Shown piece after piece: positions 52,938 to 62,395 of a stretch of 64,000 nt of DNA. Under the pieces are notes generated by a model, which worked only from the letters and a program-made list of their open reading frames with translations, ran no database searches and was not told the origin of the DNA. How positions within the stretch are numbered: the stretch's first letter is position 1; the number at the start of each line of letters is the position of its first letter. Position numbers and translations under genes: made by a program. Source of the stretch: Loktanella sp. M215 (GTDB lineage Bacteria > Pseudomonadota > Alphaproteobacteria > Rhodobacterales > Rhodobacteraceae); NCBI RefSeq assembly GCF_021735925.1, contig NZ_WMEA01000001.1, forward strand, positions 347,501 to 411,500, given 5' to 3'.

Positions 52938-54451
52938 GAGAAACCCTGCTGGCACTGGACGGTCTGACCAAGGCCTATCCCGGTGTGATTGCGAACCGCG
53001 ATGTGTCGTTCCGCATCGGACGGGGCGAAATCCATGCACTGCTCGGCGAGAACGGAGCAGGCAAGTCGACGCTGGTCAAGACGATCTATGGTCTGGTGAA
53101 GCCCGATGCGGGGACGATGACGCTGAACGGTGCGGGTTTTGCGCCTGCCGATCCGGGGGCCGCGCGGCGTGCAGGCGTCGCGATGGTGTTCCAGCACTTT
53201 TCCCTGTTCGATGCGATGACCGTGGCCGAGAACATCGTGCTGGGGATGGACAATCCACCCTCGCCCCGCGCGATTGCAGGCGAAGTGCGGCGGGTGAGCC
53301 AGCTTTACGGTCTGCCGCTGGATCCGGAGCGGATCGTGGGCGATCTGTCGGCGGGCGAGCGGCAGCGGGTCGAGATCGTGCGCTGTCTGCTGCAGGACCC
53401 GAAGTTGTTGATCATGGACGAGCCGACCAGCGTGCTGACGCCGCAGGAGGTTGAGATTCTCTTCACCACCCTGCGCAAGCTGTCGGCCGAGGGGACGGCG
53501 ATCCTTTATATCTCGCACAAGCTGGGCGAGATCGCGGCGCTGTGCGACACGGCAACGGTGCTGCGGCAGGGTCAGGTCGTGGCAACCTGCGATCCGCGCC
53601 AGACCGCCCCGCGCGAGATGGCGGAGCTGATGGTCGGCACGGTGCTGCAGTCGCCCGTGCGTGCGACCCGGCCGGAGGGGCCGGTGCTGCTGACGCTGCG
53701 TGGGCTGGCGGCCCCTGCCCCGCACCGGTTCGGCACGGCGCTGAAGGGGATCGACCTGACCCTGCGCGGCGGCGAAGTGCTGGGGATCGGCGGCGTGGCC
53801 GGTAACGGGCAGGACGAGTTGGTCGCGGCGCTGTCGGGCGAGATGCCGGTGGCAGGCGGCATGGTGCGGCTGGCGGAGGCGGAGATCGGCGACTGGGGTG
53901 TCAATGCGCGCCGCAGCGCGGGGCTGCTCTGCGGACCGGAGGAGCGGCTGGGCCATGCGGCGGCCCCGGACATGACCTTGACGGAAAATGCGCTGATGAC
54001 CGGCGTGGGGCGGATGGATCTGGCACGGCACGGATTTCTGCGCTGGCCCGCGGCGCGCGCCTTTGCCCAGAAGATCATCGCGGATTTCGATGTGCGGACA
54101 CCGGGGCCGGAGAACACGGCGCGGTCGCTGTCGGGCGGCAACCTGCAGAAATTCGTCATCGGGCGCGAGATCCTGCAGGCACCCCGCGTGCTGGTGGTGA
54201 ACCAGCCGACCTGGGGTGTGGATGCCGCTGCCGCCGCCGCGATCCGGCAGGCGTTGCTGACGCTGGCGGACGCGGGCGTGGCAGTGATCGTGATTTCTCA
54301 GGATCTGGACGAGTTGATGGAGGTCTCGGACAGGTTCTGTGCACTGACGGACGGCCGGCTGTCGGCGTCGCGGCCCGCGCGCGGGCTGACGGTGGACGAG
54401 ATCGGGATGATGCTGGGTGGCGCGCATGATCTGGAGGTCGCGCATGTGTGA
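52934..54451 (+). CDS. ATPase of a BMP-type nucleoside/purine ABC importer
   Basis: A 505-residue double ATPase (as in NupA/RbsA). Domain 1 has Walker A GENGAGKSTL, signature LSAGERQRVEIVR and Walker B LLIMDEPTSVL. Domain 2 has a degenerate Walker A (GVAGNGQDEL) and signature LSGGNLQKFVIGRE. It overlaps xdhC by 4 bp. With the two permeases and the BMP-family binding protein downstream it makes a complete importer, probably for purines or nucleosides given the xdh genes. Confidence 0.93.
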   Translation: MRETLLALDGLTKAYPGVIANRDVSFRIGRGEIHALLGENGAGKSTLVKTIYGLVKPDAGTMTLNGAGFAPADPGAARRAGVAMVFQHFSLFDAMTVAENIVLGMDNPPSPRAIAGEVRRVSQLYGLPLDPERIVGDLSAGERQRVEIVRCLLQDPKLLIMDEPTSVLTPQEVEILFTTLRKLSAEGTAILYISHKLGEIAALCDTATVLRQGQVVATCDPRQTAPREMAELMVGTVLQSPVRATRPEGPVLLTLRGLAAPAPHRFGTALKGIDLTLRGGEVLGIGGVAGNGQDELVAALSGEMPVAGGMVRLAEAEIGDWGVNARRSAGLLCGPEERLGHAAAPDMTLTENALMTGVGRMDLARHGFLRWPAARAFAQKIIADFDVRTPGPENTARSLSGGNLQKFVIGREILQAPRVLVVNQPTWGVDAAAAAAIRQALLTLADAGVAVIVISQDLDELMEVSDRFCALTDGRLSASRPARGLTVDEIGMMLGGAHDLEVAHV

Positions 54452-54452
54452 G

Positions 54453-54506
54453 CCTGTGGGACGCCTGCCGCGGGCGAGTATTTGGAAAAAAGCGAGGAGG
54501 GGTGCG
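54453..54506 (-). repeat. REP-like element copy 4, partial
   Basis: GCGAGTATTTGGAAAAAAGCGAGGA matches the AT core of copy 3 (GAGTATTTCGGAAAAAGCGAGGA); the flanking palindrome is degenerate. It fills part of the 168-bp gap between ATPase and permease genes. Confidence 0.5.
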
Positions 54507-54619
54507 GTTGTTCGAGCGGTGGCACTCCCTGATGGCTCTGGAGCCTCGAAGCTGCATTTGGCTTCTCTCAATAATCGGGGCGGGCGTCTATCCGGCCACA
54601 TGAAACAGGGGACGCAGGC

Positions 54620-55702
54620 ATGATCGTGCTGGACAAGAGGCCGCAGCCGAGCCGCCTGTGGAGTTATGCGGCACCGGTGCTGGCGGTCGTGCTGACCATG
54701 CTGGTCGGCGGTGTGCTGTTCGCGGCGCTGGGCAAGAACCCGGTGGAGGTGATCCGGACGATCTTCCTCGACCCGCTGTTTTCGGAGTTTGCGTGGTTCT
54801 ATCGCCCGCAACTGCTGATCAAGGGGGCGCCGCTGGTGCTGATCGCCGTGGGGCTCAGCTTCGGGTTTCGCGCGGGGATCTGGAACATCGGGGCCGAGGG
54901 GCAATACATCATCGGGGCGCTGTGCGGTGCGGCGGTGGGGCTGGCATTGTACCCCGCCGAGACGCGGTGGATCTTTCCGCTGATGATCGTGGCTGGGGCC
55001 TTCGGCGGCTGGATCTGGGCGATGATCCCGGGTGTGCTGAAGGTGAAGTTCGGGACGAACGAGATCCTCGTGTCGCTGATGCTGGTTTATGTGGCCGAAA
55101 GCCTGCTGGCGGCGATGGCGCTGGGGCCGTTGAAGAACCCGGAAGGCATGGGATTTCCGGGCAGCCGTAACCTCGCGCAATATCCCAGTGCCGCCAATCT
55201 GGAGCTGATTGCGGGCACGGGTTTGCACTGGGGGGTCGTGGCCGCGCTGATCGCGGTGATCTTTGCCTATGTCGTGCTGGCGCGGCATATCTTCGGGTTT
55301 CAGGTGCGGCTTGCGGGACAGGCACCGCGGGCCGCGCGCTTTGCGGGGGTCAATCCCGCGCGGATGATCCTGATCTGCATGGGGTTGTCGGGCGCGCTGG
55401 CGGGCATGGCCGGACTATTCGAGGTGGCGGGACCCGCGGGGCAGGTCACCATCGATTTCAACGTGGGCTACGGCTTTACCGCGATCATCGTGGCGTTTCT
55501 GGGCCGCCTGCATCCGGTCGGCATTTTGCTGGCGGGGGGGCTGATGGCGCTGACCTATATCGGTGGCGGCATCGCGCAGAGCAATCTGGGCCTGCCCGCC
55601 GCTGCAATTTCGTTGTTGCAGGGGATGCTGTTGTTCTTCCTTCTCGCGGTCGATGTGCTGACCCATTACCGTGTGCGGTTCGCCGCGAGACAGGTGGCGT
55701 GA
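54620..55702 (+). CDS. Permease 1 of the BMP-type ABC importer
   Basis: A 360-residue permease of the branched-chain/nucleoside type with eight to ten helices, first near WSYAAPVLAVVLTMLVGGVLFAAL. It has the KGAPLVLIAVGLSFGFRAGIWNIGAEGQ motif typical of BMP transporters. The C-terminus overlaps the next permease (GTGATG, 4 bp). Confidence 0.92.
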   Translation: MIVLDKRPQPSRLWSYAAPVLAVVLTMLVGGVLFAALGKNPVEVIRTIFLDPLFSEFAWFYRPQLLIKGAPLVLIAVGLSFGFRAGIWNIGAEGQYIIGALCGAAVGLALYPAETRWIFPLMIVAGAFGGWIWAMIPGVLKVKFGTNEILVSLMLVYVAESLLAAMALGPLKNPEGMGFPGSRNLAQYPSAANLELIAGTGLHWGVVAALIAVIFAYVVLARHIFGFQVRLAGQAPRAARFAGVNPARMILICMGLSGALAGMAGLFEVAGPAGQVTIDFNVGYGFTAIIVAFLGRLHPVGILLAGGLMALTYIGGGIAQSNLGLPAAAISLLQGMLLFFLLAVDVLTHYRVRFAARQVA

Positions 55703-56616
55703 TGGACCTGAGTGCAATTAACCCGATCCTGCTGCTGGCCTCGCTGATGGTGGCCGCCACGCCGATCCTGCTCGCCGCGATCGGAGAGCTGGTGGTCGAG
55801 CGGGCGGGGGTTTTGAACCTTGGCGTCGAGGGGATGATGATCACCGGGGCCGTCTGCGGGTTCATCGTCGCCACGGCGACGGGGTCGCCGTGGCTGGGAT
55901 TTCTGGGCGCGGCACTGGGCGGGGCGCTGCTCTCGCTGCTGTTCGGGGTGCTGACGCAGTTCCTTTTGTCCAACCAGGTGGCGACGGGCCTTGCGCTGAC
56001 GCTGTTCGGGCTGGGGCTGTCGGCGCTGATGGGGCAAAGCTATCTTGGTATCCGGGCGCCGGCGTTTCCGGATATTCACGTGCCGCTGCTGGGCGATATT
56101 CCGGTCATCGGGCCGATCGTGTTCCAGCACGATCCAATGGTCTATGTGGGCCTTGGGATCGTGGCCGGAGTCTGGTGGTTCCTGAACCGGACCCGCGCTG
56201 GCCTGGTCCTGCGCGCGGTAGGCGAGAATCACGATGCCGCCCATGCGCTGGGCTATCACGTGCGACGCACGCGGATGCTGGCGATCATGTTCGGCGGGGC
56301 CTGTGCGGGGCTGGGCGGGGCGTATCTGAGCCTTGTGCGCGTGCCGCAGTGGACCGAAGGGATGACAGCGGGCGCAGGTTGGATCGCGCTGGCCATCGTC
56401 GTCTTTGCCAGCTGGAAACCGGGGCGGCTGGTGCTGGGTGCCTATCTATTCGGCGGCGTCACAGTGCTGCAGCTTAATCTGCAGGCGGCGGGGGTGGCGG
56501 TGCCGGTCGAGTATCTTTCGATGTCGCCCTACCTTGCCACCATCGCGGTTCTGGTGATCATGTCCGCCGGACGGGCACCCGGGTCACTGGGCCGTATCTT
56601 TCACGCCGCACGGTAA
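55699..56616 (+). CDS. Permease 2 of the BMP-type ABC importer
   Basis: A 305-residue partner permease. It has ATPILLAAIGELVVERAGVLNLGVEGMM, the standard mark of the second BMP permease, and eight helices. It is translationally coupled to permease 1 and lies 25 bp before the binding-protein gene. Confidence 0.92.
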   Translation: MMDLSAINPILLLASLMVAATPILLAAIGELVVERAGVLNLGVEGMMITGAVCGFIVATATGSPWLGFLGAALGGALLSLLFGVLTQFLLSNQVATGLALTLFGLGLSALMGQSYLGIRAPAFPDIHVPLLGDIPVIGPIVFQHDPMVYVGLGIVAGVWWFLNRTRAGLVLRAVGENHDAAHALGYHVRRTRMLAIMFGGACAGLGGAYLSLVRVPQWTEGMTAGAGWIALAIVVFASWKPGRLVLGAYLFGGVTVLQLNLQAAGVAVPVEYLSMSPYLATIAVLVIMSAGRAPGSLGRIFHAAR

Positions 56617-56641
56617 CGCGGCACTACAGGGGAAACGATCA

Positions 56642-57727
56642 ATGAAAAGAAGAACTTTGCTGGCCAGCGGTGCGGCTGCCGCGGCGCTGGGCCTGACCGG
56701 CCTGCCCGTACTGGCGCAGGACACCAAGACCAAGGTCGGCTTCATCTTCGTCGGCCCGGTGGGCGACGGCGGCTGGACCTATCAGCACAACGAGGGCCGC
56801 CTCGCGATCGAGCAGGAATTCGGCGACAGCGTCGAGACGATGTTCGTGGAATCCGTCCCCGAAGGCCCCGATGCCGTGCGCGTCATGACCGACATGGCGC
56901 TGAAGGGTGCCAACCTGATCTTCACGACCTCTTTCGGCTACATGGACCAGACGGTCGAGGTGGCGTCCAAGTTCCCGAATGTGAAGTTCGAGCATGCGAC
57001 GGGCTTCAAGGACGCGCCGAACCTCGCGACCTACTCGGCCCGCTTCTACGAAGGCCGAGCCGTGCAGGGGCATATCGCGGGTCACATGACCACGTCGAAC
57101 ATCATCGGCTATATCGGGTCCTTCCCGATCCCCGAGGTCATCCGCGGCATCAACTCCTCTTACCTTGCGGCCAAGGCCGTGAACCCGGACGTACAGTTCA
57201 AGATCGTCTGGGCCTACACCTGGTTCGATCCCGCGAAAGAGGCCGAGGCCGCCAACGTGCTGATCGAACAGGGTGCCGACGTGATCCTGCAGCACACGGA
57301 TTCGACAGCACCGCAGGCAGCGGCACAGGCCAAAGGTAACGTCATCACCTTCGGGCAGGCGTCCGACATGGCCGAATATGCGCCCTCTCCCCGGGTGTCG
57401 TCGATCATCGACAACTGGGCGCCCTACTACATCGACCGCACCCGCGCCGTGATGGACGGCACGTGGGAGACGCATCAGGTCTGGGAAGGCATCGGCGACG
57501 GCATGGTCAAGATCGGCGAGATCTCTGACGCCGTGCCCGCCGAGGTCAAGGCCAGTGCCGAAGCGCTGCGCGATTCCATCGCGGCCGGCGAAACGCATCC
57601 CTTTACCGGGCCGGTGAACAAGCAGGACGGGTCCGTCTGGCTGGCCGAGGGCGAAAAGGCCGACGACGGCACGCTGCTGGGCATGAACTTTTACGTCGAG
57701 GGGATCGAGGGCGACATTCCGTCCTGA
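56642..57727 (+). CDS. BMP-family substrate-binding lipoprotein-like protein
   Basis: A 361-residue PnrA/BMP-type periplasmic binding protein. The N-terminus is MKRRTLLASGAAAAALGLTG, with a twin Arg/Lys and a signal ending near LAQD; no lipobox Cys is seen. It has VGFIFVGPVGDGGWTYQHN and LIFTTSFGYMD as in PnrA. It probably binds a purine nucleoside or base, with the xdh genes pointing to hypoxanthine, xanthine or a nucleoside. It is the last gene before the terminator. Confidence 0.93.
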   Translation: MKRRTLLASGAAAAALGLTGLPVLAQDTKTKVGFIFVGPVGDGGWTYQHNEGRLAIEQEFGDSVETMFVESVPEGPDAVRVMTDMALKGANLIFTTSFGYMDQTVEVASKFPNVKFEHATGFKDAPNLATYSARFYEGRAVQGHIAGHMTTSNIIGYIGSFPIPEVIRGINSSYLAAKAVNPDVQFKIVWAYTWFDPAKEAEAANVLIEQGADVILQHTDSTAPQAAAQAKGNVITFGQASDMAEYAPSPRVSSIIDNWAPYYIDRTRAVMDGTWETHQVWEGIGDGMVKIGEISDAVPAEVKASAEALRDSIAAGETHPFTGPVNKQDGSVWLAEGEKADDGTLLGMNFYVEGIEGDIPS

Positions 57728-57749
57728 TCTGTTTTGCAGTGTCACGGAA

Positions 57750-57775
57750 GGCCCGCCAACGATGGCGGGCCTTTT
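57750..57775 (+). terminator. Terminator of the xdh/BMP operon
   Basis: A 9-bp stem (GGCCCGCCA, loop ACGA, TGGCGGGCC) is followed by TTTT. It starts 23 bp after the binding-protein stop. Confidence 0.88.
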
Positions 57776-57855
57776 GTCGTTCAGAGAGCGTCGTCAACCG
57801 GTTGTTAGCGCTTTGCGGGCAAGGTGATGCGGCACACCTCTCTGGCGGGACGGAC

Positions 57856-58206
57856 ATGAACCTTTACCACTGCTCGGTCGATCTGAAGGAAAACACCAAG
57901 GCCATCGCCTTTGCCGTCGCGGTCGAGGCGTGGATGACGCACCTGAAGACCAGCGGCGTGATCGGGTCCTGGCGGATGTGCCGCAGAAAACTGGGCTTTG
58001 GTGCGCCGCGGGCGCGGGATTTCCTGCTGGAAATCGAGGTCGCGGATCTGTCGCAACTGGATCAGGCGTTTCGCTTTACCGCGGCAAAGGACGACGTGAC
58101 CGAACGTCTTTACACGACCGTTCACCAGATGGTGGGAGAGGTCGATGTCGCGCTTTACCGGCCCTTCCCCGATCCGGAACGCGCTGAACGGATGGCGCTG
58201 ATCTGA
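57856..58206 (+). CDS. DUF6614-like small conserved protein
   Basis: A 116-residue soluble alpha/beta protein (LYHCSVDLKENTKAIAFAVA then WRMCRRKLGFGAPRARDFL). It looks like DUF6614, a family of unknown role found in alphaproteobacteria. The ATG at 57856 matches that N-terminus. It is a single gene. Confidence 0.65.
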   Translation: MNLYHCSVDLKENTKAIAFAVAVEAWMTHLKTSGVIGSWRMCRRKLGFGAPRARDFLLEIEVADLSQLDQAFRFTAAKDDVTERLYTTVHQMVGEVDVALYRPFPDPERAERMALI

Positions 58207-58325
58207 CAGCTGCGGTGCGGTTACCGGCGCCCGGTCGACATCGCAAGGGGCGCATGCACCGCCTTTTTACGTGACGGCGCATGGCCCCCCTTTCGCCCCA
58301 ACGGGCGGCATGCAAAGCTTGGTCC

Positions 58326-59258
58326 ATGACACATTTGCACACACGCGATGGGACCGCCCTGTCCCGCCTGACCTTTGGTACCATGCAGTTCGGCGGTCGC
58401 GCCGACGCGGCGACAAGCCGCGCCATGTATGATGCGGCCCGCGCCGCCGGGGTGAACCATTTCGACACCGCCGTCCGCTATACGGAAGGGGCGGCTGAGA
58501 CGCTGCTGGGGCCGATGGTGGCACCCGAACGTGACGCGATCTATCTGGCGACCAAGGTGGCCTATGCGGGTGGCGCGGGACGGGTCAACATTCTGGAACA
58601 ATTCGATATCTGCCGCAGCCAGCTGCAGATGGACAGCGTCGATCTGCTGTATCTGCACCGCTGGGACGACGAAACGCCGCTGGAGGAGACCTTTGCCACG
58701 ATGGCGCGCCTGCAGGCGGACGGGGCGATCCGGCACATCGGCGTGTCGAACTATGCCGCGTGGCAGGTGATGAAGGCGCAGGCGGTCTGCGCTACCTTCG
58801 AGACGCGGATCGACGTGATGCAGCCGATGTACAATCTGGTCAAGCGGCAGGCCGAGGTCGAGATCCTGCCGATGGCGGCGGATCAGGGGATTAAGGTCTG
58901 TTCCTATTCGCCGCTGGGCGGCGGGCTGCTGACGGGCAAATATGCCCGCGGCGAAACGGGCCGGTTGTCCGAAGACAAGATGTACGCCGCCCGCTATGGC
59001 CGGGACTGGATGCATGATGCGGGCGCTGCCCTTGCTGACATGGCGGACGCGGTCGGCACCGATGCGGCGACGCTGGCCGTGGCTTGGGTCGCGGCGCATC
59101 CAACCGCCCCCTCGCCCATCATCTCGGCCAAGTCGGTGGCGCAGCTTGACCCGTCATTGGCCGCGAATGCGTTTCAGATGACGGCGGACCTGTACGACCG
59201 CATCACTGCCCTGTCGCCGACGCCGCCGCCCGCCACGGACCGGCTGGAGGAGGCATGA
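58326..59258 (+). CDS. Aldo/keto reductase
   Basis: A 310-residue TIM-barrel oxidoreductase that uses NADPH to reduce carbonyls. The tetrad is visible: D and Y in HFDTAVRYTEG, K in YLATKVAYAG, H in LLYLHRWDD. The family 11/12-like GVSNYAAWQ and SYSPLGGGLLTGKY are present. The ATG at 58326 is preferred to 58281. It overlaps the DAO gene (ATGA), so both are made together and may act on one amino-acid- or polyamine-like substrate. Confidence 0.92.
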   Translation: MTHLHTRDGTALSRLTFGTMQFGGRADAATSRAMYDAARAAGVNHFDTAVRYTEGAAETLLGPMVAPERDAIYLATKVAYAGGAGRVNILEQFDICRSQLQMDSVDLLYLHRWDDETPLEETFATMARLQADGAIRHIGVSNYAAWQVMKAQAVCATFETRIDVMQPMYNLVKRQAEVEILPMAADQGIKVCSYSPLGGGLLTGKYARGETGRLSEDKMYAARYGRDWMHDAGAALADMADAVGTDAATLAVAWVAAHPTAPSPIISAKSVAQLDPSLAANAFQMTADLYDRITALSPTPPPATDRLEEA

Positions 59259-60328
59259 CCGATTTCATCGTGATCGGCGGCGGCGTGGCCGGAATCTCGG
59301 CCGCAGCACGTTTGTCGCACCTGGGCCGCGTCACGCTGATCGAGGCGGAGGCGCAGACCGGCTATCACAGTTCCGGCCGGTCGGCGGCGCTGTTCGAGGA
59401 GACCTATGGTAAGCCCACGACGGTCGCGCTGAACACCGCCAGCCGCCCCTATCACGAGAGCGCGAACGGCGGCGTGCTGTCGCCGCGCGGGCTGCTGCTG
59501 CTGGGCAGCGCCGCCGAGAAAGACGCCTTTGACGTCGATCTGGCGCATATGGGGCTGGACGAGATTTCCACCGCCGAGGCGCGTGCGCTGGTCCCGATCC
59601 TGTCGGACCACGCGGACCGGGCGGCCTATCACGCTGACGCCTGGGACATCGACACAGAGCTTTTGATGCAGAACTTCCTGCGCGAGATGCGCGGGAACGG
59701 CGGCACGCTGATGGCGGCATCGCGCGTCAGCGCCATCGCGCGCGAGGCGACGGGCTGGCGCGTGATCACGCCGCAAGGCGATGTGACGGCTGCGGTGCTG
59801 GTCAATGCGGCGGGCGCCTGGGCCGATCAGATCGCCGCGATGGCGGGGGTGAAGACCTTAGGTCTGCAGCCCCTGCGCCGGTCGATGGCACGGCTGGCGG
59901 CCCCCGGCGGGCACGATCTGCGCGGCTGGCCGATGATGTTCGGACCGGGGGAACACTGGTACGCCAAACCCGACGCGGGTGCCCTGCTGGTGTCCCCGGC
60001 CGAGGAAGTGCCGGTCGATCCCCATGACGCCTATCCCGACGACATGACGCTGGCCGAGGGGCTGTTTCGCTATCAGGAATATTTCACGCCAGAGGTCACG
60101 CGCCCGATTGCCACATGGGCGGGGCTGCGCACCTTTGCCCCCGATCGCCAGCTGGTGCTGGGTCGCGCGGTGGATGCGCCGTCCTTCGTCTGGTGTGCCG
60201 GGCAAGGCGGTTACGGCTTTCAGACGGCCCCTGCCGCCTCTGCCCTGATCGCCGATATTCTGGCGGAGCGAGTGCCCGAAATCGGGGCTGATCTGGCGCA
60301 GGCCCTGTCGCCGGCCCGGTTCGGCTGA
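59255..60328 (+). CDS. FAD-dependent D-amino-acid/glycine oxidase-type oxidoreductase
   Basis: A 357-residue DAO-family flavoenzyme with a dinucleotide-binding GGGVAGISAAARL at the start, SGRSAALFEE, and a C-terminal CAGQGGYGFQTAPA, where FAD contacts lie. Likely substrates are amines or amino acids. It shares an operon with the aldo/keto reductase; the exact substrate is unknown. Confidence 0.9.
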   Translation: MTDFIVIGGGVAGISAAARLSHLGRVTLIEAEAQTGYHSSGRSAALFEETYGKPTTVALNTASRPYHESANGGVLSPRGLLLLGSAAEKDAFDVDLAHMGLDEISTAEARALVPILSDHADRAAYHADAWDIDTELLMQNFLREMRGNGGTLMAASRVSAIAREATGWRVITPQGDVTAAVLVNAAGAWADQIAAMAGVKTLGLQPLRRSMARLAAPGGHDLRGWPMMFGPGEHWYAKPDAGALLVSPAEEVPVDPHDAYPDDMTLAEGLFRYQEYFTPEVTRPIATWAGLRTFAPDRQLVLGRAVDAPSFVWCAGQGGYGFQTAPAASALIADILAERVPEIGADLAQALSPARFG

Positions 60329-60426
60329 GGGCGGTTTCTGTGGGACGTTGGCGGATTGTCACAGTCGCGCGACAAACCGCCGCGACGGCCCCTTGACGAT
60401 CCGGCCCCGCCTGCCATCTGCCAGTC

Positions 60427-60747
60427 ATGACACAGCCCCCCGCCACCCGAGAGAGCCACCGCCTGCAACGCCAGTTCGCGCGTCTGCGAAGGGATTACCC
60501 GCGTGCGGGTGCGATGCTGCAGCGGATCAGCCGACCCGGCTGGGCGCTGGTGCGGGTGCCGGTGGGCGTGTTGTTCATTCTGGGCGGCCTGCTGGCGATC
60601 CTGCCGGTCTTCGGGCTGTGGATGATCCCCGTGGGCCTGCTGTTGCTGGCGGTCGACGTGCCGTGGTTGCGGCGGCCCGTATCCGGGGCGCTCATCCGCC
60701 TGCGCCGCCGCGCCGAGACGTTTCGCAACCGGCGGCGCAAGGGCTAA
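60427..60747 (+). CDS. Small membrane protein with basic ends
   Basis: A 106-residue protein with one hydrophobic hairpin (VRVPVGVLFILGGLLAILPV, then LWMIPVGLLLLAVDVPW), flanked by Arg-rich N- and C-terminal tails that may bind RNA or stay cytosolic. The family is unrecognised, but the composition is that of a real gene. Confidence 0.65.
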   Translation: MTQPPATRESHRLQRQFARLRRDYPRAGAMLQRISRPGWALVRVPVGVLFILGGLLAILPVFGLWMIPVGLLLLAVDVPWLRRPVSGALIRLRRRAETFRNRRRKG

Positions 60748-60835
60748 CAGCCTGAAGATGAGAGACACAGGATTGCTCCCGGCAGGTTGACTGCCGGGGA
60801 TAACCGAAAGTGTGACGCGCGCGCCCGTCCCCCGA

Positions 60836-61903
60836 TCAGGCTTTGGGAATGATGCCGTCGGCGCGCAGGCGATCGAAGAGGTCGAAGAACGCCCGGTCCG
60901 TCGCGATGTAACCGGTGAAGCCCAGCGCACGGCTCTTGCTCATGTCGGTCACGACCTCGATCGGGCGGCCAAGGTCGGCATCCGTGTGCCAAGGCGAGGC
61001 GAGGCGCGTGAGGTCGCTTTCCGCCAGACCGTGCTGCCGGGCGATGTCGGCCCAGAGGGCGGCGTCGTCCTTCATCTGATCCGCCAGCGGCCGTTCGGTG
61101 CCGTCGAAGTCTTCGACCTTGACGCCGAAGTAGTCCCCGATCCGGTGCCACATCCAGTTCCAGCGGAAGACGTCGCCGTTCACGATGTTGAAATCCTCGT
61201 TCCGGGCGGCAGGCGTGGTCGCGGCCCAGATCACCTGATCCGCCAGTTGCCGCGCATCAGTCATGTCGGTCAGCGCGTCCCACTGCACCTGAGAGCCCGG
61301 AAAGCGGAACGGCCGCCCCGTCGCCTTGCAGAGCGTGGCGTAGACGGCCAGCGTCGTGCCCATGTTCATCGCATTGCCGACGGCCTTGCCGATCACCGTG
61401 TGGGGGCGGTGGATGCTGTAGCCGAAGCCGTCGCGCTCGGCGGCGGCAAAAACCTCATCCTCTTGCGCGTAGTAGAAGTTCGCCACGTCCAGACGGCCCT
61501 GATCCTCGCGGAACGGGGTCTTGGGCAGGGTGCCCTTGCCGTAGGCCTCGAACGGGCCGAGGTAGTGTTTCAGACCGGTGACGAGGGCCACGTGTTCCAC
61601 GCTGCCCGCGGGGCGCAGGGCGTCGAGCAGGTTGCGGACCATGGTGCGGTTGACGCGGATGTTCTCGGCCTCTGTATCCTGCCGCAACCATGTGGTCAGA
61701 AAGACGTGGGTGGGTGCCAGGCCGTCCAGCGCCTGCGCCAGCGACGCGGGGTCCAGCAGGTCAGCGGCGACGGGGGTGACGCCGGGCTGATCCTGCGGCG
61801 TGCGGGCAAGGCCGAGGACGGTCCAGCCGTCGGCGGCGAGTGTCGCGGCGATGGCGCTGCCCTGAATGCCGGTCGCGCCGACGACGAGTGCGGTCTTGGT
61901 CAT
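60836..61903 (-). CDS. PRISE-like enone reductase (progesterone 5-beta-reductase/iridoid synthase type SDR)
   Basis: A 355-residue atypical SDR. It has the nucleotide loop GATGIQGSAIAATL, the LTTWLRQDTEAENIRVN stretch, a conserved ALVTGLKHYLGPFEAYGKG (with the Lys of the PRISE family), and RPHTVIGKAVGNAMNMG. These enzymes reduce 1,4-enones with NADPH. The HxlR regulator is divergent with a 99-bp gap, so the pair is probably a regulator and target. Confidence 0.9.
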   Translation of the reverse strand: MTKTALVVGATGIQGSAIAATLAADGWTVLGLARTPQDQPGVTPVAADLLDPASLAQALDGLAPTHVFLTTWLRQDTEAENIRVNRTMVRNLLDALRPAGSVEHVALVTGLKHYLGPFEAYGKGTLPKTPFREDQGRLDVANFYYAQEDEVFAAAERDGFGYSIHRPHTVIGKAVGNAMNMGTTLAVYATLCKATGRPFRFPGSQVQWDALTDMTDARQLADQVIWAATTPAARNEDFNIVNGDVFRWNWMWHRIGDYFGVKVEDFDGTERPLADQMKDDAALWADIARQHGLAESDLTRLASPWHTDADLGRPIEVVTDMSKSRALGFTGYIATDRAFFDLFDRLRADGIIPKA

Positions 61904-62002
61904 ATGCTGTGTCCTTGCATTGGTTGACCTGCACCTAGCCAGCCCGGCGCGGTTTCGCTAGACGGCACCAAAATGGAACCTAGGCACCGAAAGGAGACCG
62001 GG

Positions 62003-62395
62003 ATGCTGGATGACGATTGGCGCGAGGATTGCGCGCCCCGCCGCGTGATGGAGATCTTTGCCACCAAATGGACCAGCATGATCCTGCACACCCTGCAGGC
62101 CCGCCACCGGGGGGCCGCCCGCAGCGGCATCCTGCACCGCAGCCTGCCGGGGCTGTCGAAGAAGATGTTCGTGCAGACCCTGCGCGACATGGAAACCAGC
62201 GGGCTGATCGACCGGACGGTCGACAGTACCGTGCCGCCTGCGGTGACCTATGCCCTGACGCCGCTGGGTCTGCGGTTCGTGGACCTTGTGGACATGGTCT
62301 ATGACTGGGGCCGCGACAACGCCGACGCGCTGGACGCACTGCAGCCGCGCGACGGTGCGCGTCGCGGCCGTACCGCTGCGGTGCCGAAGGCGTGA
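62003..62395 (+). CDS. HxlR-family transcriptional regulator
   Basis: A 130-residue winged-helix regulator (CAPRRVMEIFATKWTSMILHTL, LSKKMFVQTLRDMETSGLIDR, VTYALTPLGLRFVDLVD). The start at 62003 is supported by AAGGAG eight bases upstream; the earlier ATG at 61973 is less likely. It is divergent from the PRISE gene, whose expression it probably controls in response to electrophiles or quinones, as for other HxlR proteins. Confidence 0.92.
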   Translation: MLDDDWREDCAPRRVMEIFATKWTSMILHTLQARHRGAARSGILHRSLPGLSKKMFVQTLRDMETSGLIDRTVDSTVPPAVTYALTPLGLRFVDLVDMVYDWGRDNADALDALQPRDGARRGRTAAVPKA

